Positions 49,142 through 60,521 of a stretch of 64,000 bases of DNA are shown here, in pieces. Numbering within the stretch: position 1 is the first letter of the stretch; each line of letters begins with the position of its first letter. The DNA comes from DATLGB01 sp964242305 (lineage in GTDB: Bacteria > Actinomycetota > Thermoleophilia > Solirubrobacterales > Solirubrobacteraceae). Below the pieces are notes generated by a model. The model had not been told where the DNA came from, made no database searches, and saw nothing but the letters and a program-made list of their open reading frames with translations. Location: assembly GCA_964242305.1 (NCBI GenBank), contig CAXTBB010000022.1:5403-69402 (forward strand). Direction: 5' to 3'. A program made the position numbers and the translations under genes.

Positions 49142-51064
49142 TCAGTGGCCCTTGAGGATGGTGATGGACAGGGTGCGGGACGCGCTGCCGGAGGCCACCT
49201 TGACGCGGTAGTGGCCGGGCTTGAGCGTCCGCGACCCGACGTGCGCGCTGAGCGCGATCGTCGACGTGCCGGCGGGCAGCGAGCGGGACAGCTTCCCGTC
49301 GCCGGCGTAGCGCGTGCAGCGCTTGCCGTGCTTGGCACCCGCGACGCAGCGTCCCTTGTGGCGGTGGCCACGCTGCTGGCGCTGGAAGGACAGCGTCACC
49401 GTGGCGGCGGCGCGCAGGTCGACCGTCACCTTCGCGCTCTTGCCGACGCGGAACCGCTTCGGGGACACCGACGCGCTTTCCAGCGCTGCGCCCGACCCCG
49501 GCGCCGGTGTCGGCGTCGGGGTCGGGGTCGGCGATGCGGTCGGCTCTGGGGAGGGTGAAGGCGCCGGGGCCGGGTCGGTCACCGTCACCGGCAGCGTCTT
49601 GGTCGCCGTGGCGCCGTCGCCGTCGGTGACGGTGGCGGTGACGCTGTAAGTACCGGCGTGGTCGTAGGTGTGGGTGGCGTTTATCCCGTTGGTGGGAGCG
49701 CTGCCGTCCCCGAAGGCGATGCTGCCCGTCACGGTGGGCCCGTCCGGATCATGGGACGCGCTGGCGTCGGCGGTGACCCGGTGCCCGTCCTGGGTCAGGG
49801 TCAGCTCGGCGACCGGCGGGACGTTGTGGTCGGCGCGGTCGCGCAGGAAGACGTCCCCCACGCTGTTGGTGTCACCGGCGACGAGCGTGTTCGCCGCGCT
49901 GGTGAACACGGCGTAGCGACCCGTGCCGCCGCTGAGGACGAGCTCGCCGGCGCCGCCGCCCGGCTCCCCCTGCGAGGAGAGGTCGAGCCGGGTCGTCGTC
50001 CCCGCGCAGCGGTCGCGCAGCACGGCGGCCGGCTCCGACGGCGGCGCCGCGTACATGTCTTGCGAGAGGAAGCTGACCAGGCAGCCGTCGTCGGAGATGT
50101 CGGGCGCCGTGCCCGTGCGCTGGTTGTTCGTGGCCGCGTTGGTGACGCTGACGCGCTCCGTGTTGCCGGCGCAGCGGTCGCGGACGAAGACCTTCGGGCT
50201 CGTGCCCGTGCCCACGTCGTTGGCGACGAGGTTGGTGGCCGCCGACTGGAAGGCGATGACGCAGCCGTCGCCGTCCACGGCCGGCGCGCTGGAGCTGCCG
50301 TTGGGCTGGGCGTTGCCCGCGCCGAGGCTGACCTGGCTGATGGTGCCCGAGGTGAGGTCGCGAACGACGACGTCTGTGTTCGCCGTCCTCCCTGCCACGA
50401 GGTTGTCCGCGTAGGTCGTGAAGGCGACCCACCGCCCGTCGGCGGAGATGGCCGGCTCCAGCGAGTCGCCGTCGCCCTCCGTGCCGTCGGGCGTGGCGCT
50501 GACCTCGGTGTCGAGACCCGTGGTCGTGTCGGCCACGTAGACCTGGTCGGAGTCGAAGCTCTCGACCGCGTAGGCGATGCGGCCGCCGTCGGCGTCGATG
50601 GACACCTGGAAGACGTCCGTGTCGTCCGGGGCTGCGAAGCGCTGGAGCCTCCCCGTCGTCCGGTCGAGCACGAACAGGTCGTAGTCCTTCGCGTCGTAGC
50701 CGAGCGGCCTGGGTGCATTGGCGAAGGCGACGTAGCGCCCGTTGGCGCTGATCGCGGCGGCGTCCCCGGTGCCACCGGCGGGAAGGCCGTTCGGACCGAC
50801 GTTGACCGCCTGGGTCTGGCCGGTGACGCGGTCGCGGACGAAGAAGTCGACGGCGTTGTTCTTGTCGCCGGGCACGATGTCGTTGGCGGCCGAGCTGAAG
50901 ACCACGTAGCGGCCGTCGGCGCTGACCGAGCCCTGCTGGCCGCCGGCGACGTCCCCGGTCGAGGTCCGGCTCTCCAGGGTCGTCGTGGGCGCTTGGGCCC
51001 GGGCCGGGCCGGCGCTCGCCGTCAGGGCGACGAGAACGACGATGGTCAGGCCGAGCGAGCGCAC
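49142..51064 (-). CDS. Secreted seven-bladed propeller/PKD protein (copy 1)
   Basis: 640 residues from GTG 51064. Signal peptide LTIVVLVALTASAGPARAQ. Seven blades with cores VSADGRYVVFSS, ISANGRYVAFAN, IDADGGRIAYAV, ISADGRWVAFTT, VDGDGCVIAFQS, ISDDGCLVSFLS and LSGGTGRYAVFTS. Then a PKD domain, a (TP)n linker near 500-520 and the module GRCVAGAKHGKRCTRY...LKPGHYRVKVASGSASRTLSITI, a type of C-terminal domain frequent in Thermoleophilia exoproteins. First gene of the duplicated block, with the divergent LAL regulator 143 nt away. Confidence 0.85.
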   Translation of the reverse strand: MRSLGLTIVVLVALTASAGPARAQAPTTTLESRTSTGDVAGGQQGSVSADGRYVVFSSAANDIVPGDKNNAVDFFVRDRVTGQTQAVNVGPNGLPAGGTGDAAAISANGRYVAFANAPRPLGYDAKDYDLFVLDRTTGRLQRFAAPDDTDVFQVSIDADGGRIAYAVESFDSDQVYVADTTTGLDTEVSATPDGTEGDGDSLEPAISADGRWVAFTTYADNLVAGRTANTDVVVRDLTSGTISQVSLGAGNAQPNGSSSAPAVDGDGCVIAFQSAATNLVANDVGTGTSPKVFVRDRCAGNTERVSVTNAATNNQRTGTAPDISDDGCLVSFLSQDMYAAPPSEPAAVLRDRCAGTTTRLDLSSQGEPGGGAGELVLSGGTGRYAVFTSAANTLVAGDTNSVGDVFLRDRADHNVPPVAELTLTQDGHRVTADASASHDPDGPTVTGSIAFGDGSAPTNGINATHTYDHAGTYSVTATVTDGDGATATKTLPVTVTDPAPAPSPSPEPTASPTPTPTPTPAPGSGAALESASVSPKRFRVGKSAKVTVDLRAAATVTLSFQRQQRGHRHKGRCVAGAKHGKRCTRYAGDGKLSRSLPAGTSTIALSAHVGSRTLKPGHYRVKVASGSASRTLSITILKGH

Positions 51065-51125
51065 CCCTACGAGCCTGCCACGCCCCCTGCACGGCGGGAA
51101 CCCCGATCTTTGAGCGGTGTCACCC

Positions 51126-51185
51126 CGAAATTTCGTCCGCCGGCTGACCCGTCGTCAGGGGGCCTTTTCGAACCCGAAAGGTTCG
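51126..51185. promoter_or_regulatory. Palindromic operator candidates in the LAL regulator / cassette divergent region
   Basis: A perfect palindrome CGAAATTTCG lies at 51126-51135, and CGAACC (51169-51174) and GGTTCG (51180-51185) form a perfect 6-bp inverted repeat with a 5-nt spacer. Both lie in the 143-nt gap between the divergent propeller gene (starts 51064) and the LuxR-type regulator (starts 51208). They are plausible binding sites for that regulator. No convincing -10/-35 was seen. Confidence 0.45.
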
Positions 51186-51207
51186 CGGTGGATGCTGGCG
51201 TCCGCTG

Positions 51208-54006
51208 ATGGGCACGCCACCCGATCCGATCCTCGAGCGCGAGCGGGAGCTCCGCACGCTGGGCGACGCCGCGCAGGCCGCGCGAGCCGGATCCGGGCGC
51301 TTCGTGCTGATCGAGGGCGCGGCGGGATCCGGCAAGAGCGCGCTGCTGGCGGCCGTCCCCACGCGGGGGATGCGCGTGCTGCGCGCCGCGGGCGGCGAAT
51401 GGGAGCGCGACTACGCCTTCGGGGCGATCCGCCAGCTCTTCGCCCGCCTGCCCGTGGGCCTCTTCACCGGCCTCGCCGCGCTGGCCGCCGCCATCGTCGC
51501 CGTACCGCCCGACACGGGCCTCGACCCTGGCTTCGACGTCCTGGACGCCGTCTACTGGGCGCTGGCCGGGCTCGCCGCCCAGGGGCCGGTCCTCGTCGTG
51601 CTCGACGACCTGCACTGGGTCGACGACGCGTCCCTGCAGGCCATCGGCTACCTCGCGCGCCGCGTCGCGGACCTACCGCTGTTGCTCGTGGGCGCGCTGC
51701 GTGTGGGGGAGCCGCACGCGCCGGCCGTGCGGCTCGACGGCCTGCGCGAGCTGGCGGGGGCGAACGTGCTCGCTCCGGCGCCGCTGAGCCCGGCCGCGGT
51801 GGCTGCGCTCGTCCGCGCCGAGCGGGACGACGCGGACGACGACGAGTGCGCCGCCGTCCACGAGGCGAGCGCCGGCAACCCGCTCTACGTGCGCGAGCTG
51901 CTGCGCGCGGGGGTCCGCGGCACCGGCTCCCCGGCGCTCGCGCGCGCGGGCATCCGGGGCGCCGGCCCCCTGGCGCTCGGGCGCCCAGGCGTCGACGGCG
52001 ACGCCGGGCTGCGGGCGCTCGGCGAGCGGGTCGCGCGGCGCCTGGCCCGGGTCGATCCGGCGGCGCCGGCGCTGGCGGGCGCGATCGCCGTCCTCGGTGA
52101 CGGCCAGCCGCTCGCCCGGGCCGTCGAGCTGGCCGGGCTGGTGCCGGCGACGGGGCAGCGGATCGCCCACGAGCTGACCCGCATGGAGATCCTCGCCGGC
52201 GACGACCCGCCCGCGTTCGCCCACCCCGTCGTCGGTCGTTCGCTCTGTGCGGCGCTGCCCACCGCGCGGCGGGCGTCGTTGCACGCGAGCGCCGCGACGG
52301 CGCTGGAGGCGGCGGGCGCGAGTGTCGACATCGTCGCCGGTCACCTGGCGGCGCTGCCGCCGGCCGGTTCGGAGGCGGTGGCCCGGCGCCTGCTGGCAGC
52401 GGGCATGGACGCGCGGGACCGGGGGGAGTCGGCGGTGGCGATCGCTTGGCTGCGGCGCGCGCTCGCGGAGGGGGCCGGCCCGCGCGCCGAGCTGCTGTAC
52501 CGGCTCGGGCTCGCCGACGATCGTGGGTCCCTCGGCCACCTGGAGGAGGCGCTCGCCCTGGGCGACGGACCGCTGCGGGTCAAGGTCGCCGCGCAGCTCA
52601 GCCTGCGGTACGGCTACGCGGGGATGTGGGAGGAGGGCTGGGGGACCCTCGAGCGGGTCGCCGCCGACCCCGGCCGCGAGCTCGTCCCGCTGCGCGCCGC
52701 CATGATGGCCGACGACCCCCAGCGGGTGAGCGGGTTCGAGGCCATGTGGGACGAGCTCGAGCGGCTCGCCGCCGGGACGTCATCGACGAGCCGCGCGAGC
52801 GCCGCCCTGCTGGCCAGCGAGGCCGCGGCGCGCGGTCTCGGGCCCGACTGGGTCGACCCTCTGATCACCGCGGCGGGCACGGACGATCCGCAGGCGGGCA
52901 GCTGGGCGTCCCTGCGGATGGTGACGGCGCTCGTGGCCACCGACCGGCTGCACGAGGCGGACGCGTTCGCCGAGAGCCTCGCGGCCGCGGACCGCCGCAC
53001 GGGCGCCACCGTGGCCGTGCTGTCGGGCGCCCTGGCGCGCGCGTGGGTGACGGCGCGCCGGGGGGACCTCGCCGGCGCGGAGGCCCAGTTCGAGACGCTC
53101 ACCGTCCTCGCCGCCGAGGCGGGGATGACGACGTGGGCCACCACCGCGGCGTGGACCATTGCCGACGCGCTCGCCGAGCGCGACGCCCCAGCCGACCCGC
53201 AGCCCGCGCCGGCCGAGCCCTCGGCCCCCGCGGACGCGCGCCGCGCACTCCTCGGCCTCGAGCTTCCGGAGGCGTTCGCGCGCACTCGCAGCGGCGGCCT
53301 GCTCCACTACGCCCGGGGCCGGATCGCGCTCGCGCGGGGCGACCACCGGCTGGCCGCCGCCGAGCTGCGCCGCGCTGAACCCATCCTGCGCGCCCTGAGC
53401 GTCGCGCCGACCCAGGTCCCGTGGCGCTCGCAGCTGGCCCTCGCCCTCGCGCCGGACGACCCCGAGGCGGCGCTCGCGCTCGCCGACGAGGAGCTGGCCC
53501 TCGCCCGGGCGGCCGGCTACCCGCGGCCGGTCGGCGTCGCGCTGCGTGCCGTCGGCGTCCTGCGCGCGGACGTCGAGGCGCTGCGCGCGTCGCTGGCGTC
53601 GCTGTACGACACGCACGGGGCGCTGGACCGCGCGTACAGCCACGTCGAGCTGGGCGCGGTGCTGCGCCGCGAGGGCGACCTCGAGGCGGCCCGCGCCCAG
53701 CTGCTGGCCGGGGCCGACCTCGCCCACCGCTGCGGCGCGGAGCGTCTGCTCGCGCGCGCCCGCGAGGAGCTGCAGGCCGCCGGTGCGCGGCCGCGGCGCC
53801 ACGCGATCACCGGCCGCGACGCGCTCACCCCGCGGGAGCTGCACATCGTCCGCCTCGCCGCCGCGGGCCGCACCAACGGGAAGATCGCCCAGGAGCTGTT
53901 CGTCTCGCTCAAGACCGTCGAGACGCACCTCACCAACGCCTACGTCAAGCTCGGCTTGGCCGGCCGCGGCGCGCGCAGCCGGCTCGCGGACGCGCTCAGC
54001 GAGTAG
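51208..54006 (+). CDS. Large ATP-binding LuxR-family (LAL/MalT-like) transcriptional regulator
   Basis: 932 residues from ATG 51208. N-terminal AAA/STAND ATPase: Walker A GAAGSGKS at 37-44, Walker B VLVVLDDLHWVDD near 130-142, and ASAGNPLYVRELL (sensor). The long middle is Ala/Leu-rich TPR-like helices. C-terminal LuxR HTH: LTPRELHIVRLAAAGRTNGKIAQELFVSLKTVETHLTNAYVKLGLAGR. Such regulators integrate an inducer signal with ATP and often control neighbouring secretory or secondary-metabolite genes. The divergent propeller/peptidase cassette is the obvious candidate target. Convergent with secA, 9 nt apart. Confidence 0.93.
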   Translation: MGTPPDPILERERELRTLGDAAQAARAGSGRFVLIEGAAGSGKSALLAAVPTRGMRVLRAAGGEWERDYAFGAIRQLFARLPVGLFTGLAALAAAIVAVPPDTGLDPGFDVLDAVYWALAGLAAQGPVLVVLDDLHWVDDASLQAIGYLARRVADLPLLLVGALRVGEPHAPAVRLDGLRELAGANVLAPAPLSPAAVAALVRAERDDADDDECAAVHEASAGNPLYVRELLRAGVRGTGSPALARAGIRGAGPLALGRPGVDGDAGLRALGERVARRLARVDPAAPALAGAIAVLGDGQPLARAVELAGLVPATGQRIAHELTRMEILAGDDPPAFAHPVVGRSLCAALPTARRASLHASAATALEAAGASVDIVAGHLAALPPAGSEAVARRLLAAGMDARDRGESAVAIAWLRRALAEGAGPRAELLYRLGLADDRGSLGHLEEALALGDGPLRVKVAAQLSLRYGYAGMWEEGWGTLERVAADPGRELVPLRAAMMADDPQRVSGFEAMWDELERLAAGTSSTSRASAALLASEAAARGLGPDWVDPLITAAGTDDPQAGSWASLRMVTALVATDRLHEADAFAESLAAADRRTGATVAVLSGALARAWVTARRGDLAGAEAQFETLTVLAAEAGMTTWATTAAWTIADALAERDAPADPQPAPAEPSAPADARRALLGLELPEAFARTRSGGLLHYARGRIALARGDHRLAAAELRRAEPILRALSVAPTQVPWRSQLALALAPDDPEAALALADEELALARAAGYPRPVGVALRAVGVLRADVEALRASLASLYDTHGALDRAYSHVELGAVLRREGDLEAARAQLLAGADLAHRCGAERLLARAREELQAAGARPRRHAITGRDALTPRELHIVRLAAAGRTNGKIAQELFVSLKTVETHLTNAYVKLGLAGRGARSRLADALSE

Positions 54007-54015
54007 CCGCGGCGC

Positions 54016-56838
<2,823 letters not shown>

Positions 56839-56896
56839 GACCCTTCAGGGTAACGGAGCCGTCCGGCTTGAGCCGGCCTTTAGCCGGGGCCTCCGA

Positions 56897-56924
56897 GCGC
56901 GCGCGGCGGCGAGGCCGCGCGCGC
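56897..56924. terminator. GC-rich hairpin between hpf and secA
   Basis: GCGCGCGCGGC (56897-56907) and GCCGCGCGCGC (56914-56924) make a perfect 11-bp stem with a 6-nt loop, 12 nt after the hpf stop in the direction of transcription. It could end hpf transcription or separate hpf and secA expression. No T-run is present. Confidence 0.55.
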
Positions 56925-56936
56925 CTTGGGGGTGGG

Positions 56937-57305
56937 TCAGATTGCGCCGGCGGCGGGCTGGTCGTAGCCCTCCGCGAAGGGCGGCACGAAGGCGTCGCCG
57001 GCCCGCGGCCCGCGGCGCTTGTCGCGCACCCGCTTGACCTGCCGCGCGATGTCGTCGGCGACCAGGTTGACCGCGTGCGACATGTCTCGCGATCGCTCCC
57101 TCGCTCTCAGCGTGACCCCCTTGAGGTGGATGGTGACCTCGGCGATCTCGCAGATCGGGTTGGCCGGGTTGCGCTCGCGGCTCAACTCGACCTCGCACCA
57201 CGCGCTCTCGCTCACCTGCTTCGCAACCTTCGCGAAGCGCCGCTCCACCTGCTCGCGAAGCTCGTCGGTGACCAGGACATGGCGACCCTTGACGTCGATC
57301 TGCAC
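56937..57305 (-). CDS. hpf: Short-form ribosome hibernation promoting factor (RaiA/HPF)
   Basis: 122 residues from GTG or ATG-equivalent start at 57305 (MQIDVKGRHVLVTDELREQVERRFAKV). The beta-alpha-beta-beta-beta-alpha fold is visible with the basic helix RERSRDMSHAVNLVADDIARQVKRVRDKRRG that contacts 16S rRNA. It lacks the ~70-residue C-terminal dimerisation domain of long HPF, so on its own it would inactivate 70S ribosomes or need a partner to make 100S. Position comF-hpf-secA is conserved in Gram-positives. Confidence 0.93.
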   Translation of the reverse strand: MQIDVKGRHVLVTDELREQVERRFAKVAKQVSESAWCEVELSRERNPANPICEIAEVTIHLKGVTLRARERSRDMSHAVNLVADDIARQVKRVRDKRRGPRAGDAFVPPFAEGYDQPAAGAI

Positions 57306-57426
57306 GGGGACCTCCTGTTGGGGAACTTTCGGTCCCCAGGCAGTGTCTCACACCCGCCCTTACGTGCAAGTAAGTCTCAACGGATGGTTGGGGGTCGACG
57401 CTGGGGCGTTCCGCAACGGCTCATTC

Positions 57427-57468
57427 CTGCAGACGTCTTGGGGGCCATAGCACCCAGAATGTCTGCAG
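57427..57468. repeat. 16-bp imperfect inverted repeat downstream of comF
   Basis: CTGCAGACGTCTTGGG (57427-57442) and CCCAGAATGTCTGCAG (57453-57468) are complementary at 14 of 16 positions around a 10-nt loop. It lies in the 286-nt gap between comF and hpf. It could be the comF terminator, a regulatory stem ahead of hpf or a remnant of a small mobile repeat. The rest of the gap is C-rich and shows no gene. Confidence 0.5.
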
Positions 57469-57591
57469 AAGTTCGCGGCCCCCTCCCGTCCCACCCCTCG
57501 ATGCCGCCGTCGGCCCCCGCCGGCCCCGCCGCACGGCCCGCACAGCGGCCGAGCCCGCCCCGCCCCGCGGCCCGAGCGGAACACGCCGCGC

Positions 57592-58275
57592 TCAGAGCGC
57601 CCGCGCGTACGCCAGCGCGTGGATCTCCGCAGCGCCCGCGTCCGACAACGCCCGGGCGCAGGCGGCCAGCGTCGCGCCGGTGGTGTGGACGTCGTCGACG
57701 AGCAGCACCGCCTCGGGCACGCGGCCGCTGACGCGGACGCCGATCCGGCCCGGGGCGCGGCGCTCGGACCGCCGGGCGCCGAGCTGCCGCGCCGCCCTCC
57801 CAGAGCGGGCGAGGCAGTCGGCGACCGGCAGATCGAGGCGGTGGGCAAGGCCGGCGGCAAGGAGCGCGGCGGGATCGAAGCCGCGGCGCCGTGCCCGGGC
57901 GGCGACGGGCGGCGCCGGCACGACCGCGACCGCATCTCCGAGCGCCCACGGCGGCGCGTTCGCGGCCATCTGCGCGGCCAGCAGCCCGGCCACCTGCAGC
58001 GCGCCGCGGAACTTGAGCGCGCGCACGAGCGCCAGCGCGGTGCCCTCGTAGGCGACGGGTGACCACGCCGTGGCGAAGGCCGCGCCCGCCGCGGGGCACG
58101 CGCGCCCGCCGTGCAGCGGCAGCCCGCAGCGGCGGCACACGGCGTCCCCGAGCCACGGGAGCTCGCGCAGGCAGTCCGCGCACAGCGCCACCGCGCCCGC
58201 TGCCAGCGGCGCCCGGCAGTGCGCGCAGGCGGGCGGCGCCAGCGCCGCGGCGATCTGGGCCAGGAGATCGGTCAT
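57592..58275 (-). CDS. comF: ComF family phosphoribosyltransferase-like protein
   Basis: 227 residues from ATG 58275. N-terminal zinc-ribbon cysteines: CAHCRAP (CxxC), CADC and CRRCGLPLHGG. The PRTase fold follows with FRGALQVAGLLAAQM, RRRGFDPAALLAAGLAHRL, QLGARRSERR and the PRPP loop VLLVDDVHTTGATLAACARAL. Related to ComFC, which in B. subtilis supports DNA uptake; no other competence gene is in the window. First member of the conserved comF-hpf-secA-prfB-ftsEX order. Divergent from ctaG. Confidence 0.93.
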   Translation of the reverse strand: MTDLLAQIAAALAPPACAHCRAPLAAGAVALCADCLRELPWLGDAVCRRCGLPLHGGRACPAAGAAFATAWSPVAYEGTALALVRALKFRGALQVAGLLAAQMAANAPPWALGDAVAVVPAPPVAARARRRGFDPAALLAAGLAHRLDLPVADCLARSGRAARQLGARRSERRAPGRIGVRVSGRVPEAVLLVDDVHTTGATLAACARALSDAGAAEIHALAYARAL

Positions 58276-58341
58276 GGGGCGATCGTGGCGCGGCGTGCGT
58301 CACCGAACAACACGCGGTGGTGCACACTCAGTGCTGAAGCT

Positions 58342-59283
58342 GTGACAAGTTCGCGCGCTGTTCACGTCGACACCTCCTGGACCATCGCCCCCGCGGTGCT
58401 GGTCTCCGTGGTCGTCTACGCCTACGTCTACGGCCTGCGCTGGCGCCACGTGCGCGCCAAGCACGGCCGCCGCGGCGCCGGCGTCGGGCGCCTGGTCCTG
58501 TTCCTCACCGGCCTCACCCTCGTGCTGGTCGCGCTCGTCTCGCCGATCGACGAGATCTCCCAGCAGCTCGCCTCGGCGCACATGGTCCAGCACCTGATCC
58601 TCGCCGACCTCGTCCCGATCACGCTCATCCTCGGGCTCACGAAGATCATCCTGCGCCCGCTGACCCGCAGCATCAACGACCTGGAGAAGCGCGCGGGGTT
58701 CATCGGCCATCCGGCGTTCGGCGTCGTCGCCTACGTCGGCTTCATGTGGCTCTGGCACGTCCCCTTCATGTACGACGCAGCGCTGCGGCACGGCGGCGTC
58801 CACGTCCTCGAGCACCTGTCCTTCGCCTTCTCGGGCACCCTCTACTGGTGGCACCTGATCTCGCCCATCCGCAGCCGCCTGCGGCTCGGCGGGATGGCGC
58901 CCGTCGCCTACATGGTCTCCACGAAGCTGCTCGTCGGCGCCCTCGGCGTCTTCCTCGCCTTCTACCCGAAGCTCCTCTACTCCCCCTACCGAACCGACGG
59001 CACCCGCTGGGGACTGAGCCCGCTCGACGACCAGCACGTGGCCGGGCTGATCATGGGGCTCGAGCAGTCCCTGGTCATGGGCATCGGCCTCGCCTACCTG
59101 TTCGCGCGCATGCTCACCGAGGCGGACGCGCAGAACCGCCGGGAGGAGCGCCTAGAGGACCTCGCCGTCCGCGATGACCACGCCCCCACCCGCCCCCTCG
59201 ACCCGAGCGGTCCCACGGACGACGACGTCGGCACCGAAGCGGACGTCGCCGTCCACGGTCAGCCGCTCCGCCTCGACCAGTGA
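58342..59283 (+). CDS. ctaG: Cytochrome c oxidase assembly factor CtaG/Caa3-type membrane protein
   Basis: 313 residues from GTG 58342. About seven membrane segments: IAPAVLVSVVVYAYVYGLRWR, LVLFLTGLTLVLVALVSPIDEISQQLASAHMVQHLILADLVP (with the conserved Met-Val-Gln-His copper-site-like HMVQH), FGVVAYVGFMWLWHVPFMYDAAL and LSFAFSGTLYWWHLIS, and further. It helps insert copper into cytochrome oxidase subunit II-type sites. The last ~40 residues (AVRDDHAPTRPLDPS...) run antisense through the end of the pyrophosphorylase gene, a 132-nt overlap, and look like read-through past the normal end. Confidence 0.88.
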   Translation: MTSSRAVHVDTSWTIAPAVLVSVVVYAYVYGLRWRHVRAKHGRRGAGVGRLVLFLTGLTLVLVALVSPIDEISQQLASAHMVQHLILADLVPITLILGLTKIILRPLTRSINDLEKRAGFIGHPAFGVVAYVGFMWLWHVPFMYDAALRHGGVHVLEHLSFAFSGTLYWWHLISPIRSRLRLGGMAPVAYMVSTKLLVGALGVFLAFYPKLLYSPYRTDGTRWGLSPLDDQHVAGLIMGLEQSLVMGIGLAYLFARMLTEADAQNRREERLEDLAVRDDHAPTRPLDPSGPTDDDVGTEADVAVHGQPLRLDQ

Positions 59284-60498
59284 CGGCGGCCCATCGGGGA
59301 AGCGCTTGTCGAAGTCGCCCACCAGCTTGAACTCGTCGCTGAGCTCCACCAGCGGCGCCGACGTCCGCGACGCGTCGAGCACGACCCGCGAATCGTCCGT
59401 CAGCGCGTAGGCGTCCGAGCGCAGCACCAGCAGGTCCGAGGTCGCCTTCACCGGCAGGAAGCGGGTCCGGGGGACGCGCAGCGCGACGGCGCCGTCGAAG
59501 ACCCCGATCGCCGCCCCCATCGCCGTCTCGAGCTGCAGCACCGGCGTCGACGCCTTGTCGCTGGGGTCGACCGTCTTGCGGTTGACGATCAGCGGCAGGC
59601 CGAGCACCGGCCCCGAGTCGCGCAACAGCGCCGCCAGCGCCTCGAGGTCGATCCACAGGTTGTTCGCGTTGAAGAAGCGGTGGCGCGACGTGTCCTGGAA
59701 GGCCTCGACGTCCCCGTCGGCGACCTGGGCGGACTCGCGCAGGACGAGGCCGTCACCGTGGCGCGCCAGGTGGCCACCCTTCTTGTCGGCCTCCGTTCGG
59801 TCGATCGCCTCCGAGGCGAACGGCGCGCCCGTCCCCGCGAACCAGGCCAGGATCCGCGGGTCCATGACCGCACCGAGGTTGTCGACGTTGGAGACGAACG
59901 CGTAGCGGTAGCCGGCGTCGAGCAGCCGCTCGAGCGTCCCCGACGACTGCAGCGACGTGTACAGGTCGCCGTGGCCGGGCGGGCACCACTCGAGCTCGGG
60001 GTTCGGCGGCCACTCGACCGGATCGAGCCCGTCCTCCGTCAGCTTCGGCTCCTTGGACTGCACGAAGTCGAGCGGGACGTCGACCTCCAGGTCGTAGTCG
60101 TCGAGCGCGTCCAGCGACGCCCCCCGCGTCGCGAACGAGTTCATCAGCACCAGCGGCAGCCGCGCGCCCGTGCGCTCCCGCAAGGCGAGGATCTGGCGGG
60201 CGATGACGTCGAGGAAGGTCAGTCCCTCCTTGACGGGAAGCAGCGACTTCGGCCCGGTCATCCCCATCGACGTCCCCAGCCCGCCGTTGAGCTTGATGAC
60301 GACCGCCTGGTCGAGCGGCCCGTCCGCGTCGGGCAGGTCCTCGTAGTCGGGCAGCTCCGCCAGCGGCTCGATCGCGGCCTCGGGCAGCAGCCCCGTCTCC
60401 CCCGCCTCCAACTGGGCGTAGTAGTGGGAGAACACCGCGATCGCCTCCTCGGCGATCCCCTCGCGCGACATCTTCTCGACGCAGGCCTCCAAGCTCAT
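59152..60498 (-). CDS. UTP-glucose-1-phosphate uridylyltransferase, eukaryotic (UGP/UDPGP) type
   Basis: 448 residues from ATG 60498 (an in-frame ATG at 60513 adds five residues). Nucleotide-binding loop VIKLNGGLGTSMGMTGPKSLLPV, then FLDVIARQILALRERTGARLPLVLMNSF, WCPPGHGDLYTSL (substrate loop), VSNVDNLGAVMDP, FFNANNLWIDL and LETAMGAAIGVFDGA. The C-terminal half turns into a left-handed beta-helix. This is the UDPGP fold of eukaryotes and some bacteria, not GalU. It makes UDP-glucose. Divergent from the GAF gene at 60522. Confidence 0.93.
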   Translation of the reverse strand: MSLEACVEKMSREGIAEEAIAVFSHYYAQLEAGETGLLPEAAIEPLAELPDYEDLPDADGPLDQAVVIKLNGGLGTSMGMTGPKSLLPVKEGLTFLDVIARQILALRERTGARLPLVLMNSFATRGASLDALDDYDLEVDVPLDFVQSKEPKLTEDGLDPVEWPPNPELEWCPPGHGDLYTSLQSSGTLERLLDAGYRYAFVSNVDNLGAVMDPRILAWFAGTGAPFASEAIDRTEADKKGGHLARHGDGLVLRESAQVADGDVEAFQDTSRHRFFNANNLWIDLEALAALLRDSGPVLGLPLIVNRKTVDPSDKASTPVLQLETAMGAAIGVFDGAVALRVPRTRFLPVKATSDLLVLRSDAYALTDDSRVVLDASRTSAPLVELSDEFKLVGDFDKRFPDGPPSLVEAERLTVDGDVRFGADVVVRGTARVEGAGGGVVIADGEVL

Positions 60499-60521
60499 GC
60501 CGCGAGAGTACATTCCGCGCG

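Larger units (their letters stand above)
40568..51064 (-). repeat. Tandem duplication of a two-gene secreted cassette
   Basis: Unit 1 is 51064-45857 and unit 2 is 45834-40568, each a propeller/PKD gene followed by the large Cys-His-Asp protein, in the same order and strand. Domain order, motif spacing and lengths (640/653 and 1,093/1,102 residues) match unit to unit. The pair must come from duplication of the whole two-gene unit. Confidence 0.85.
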
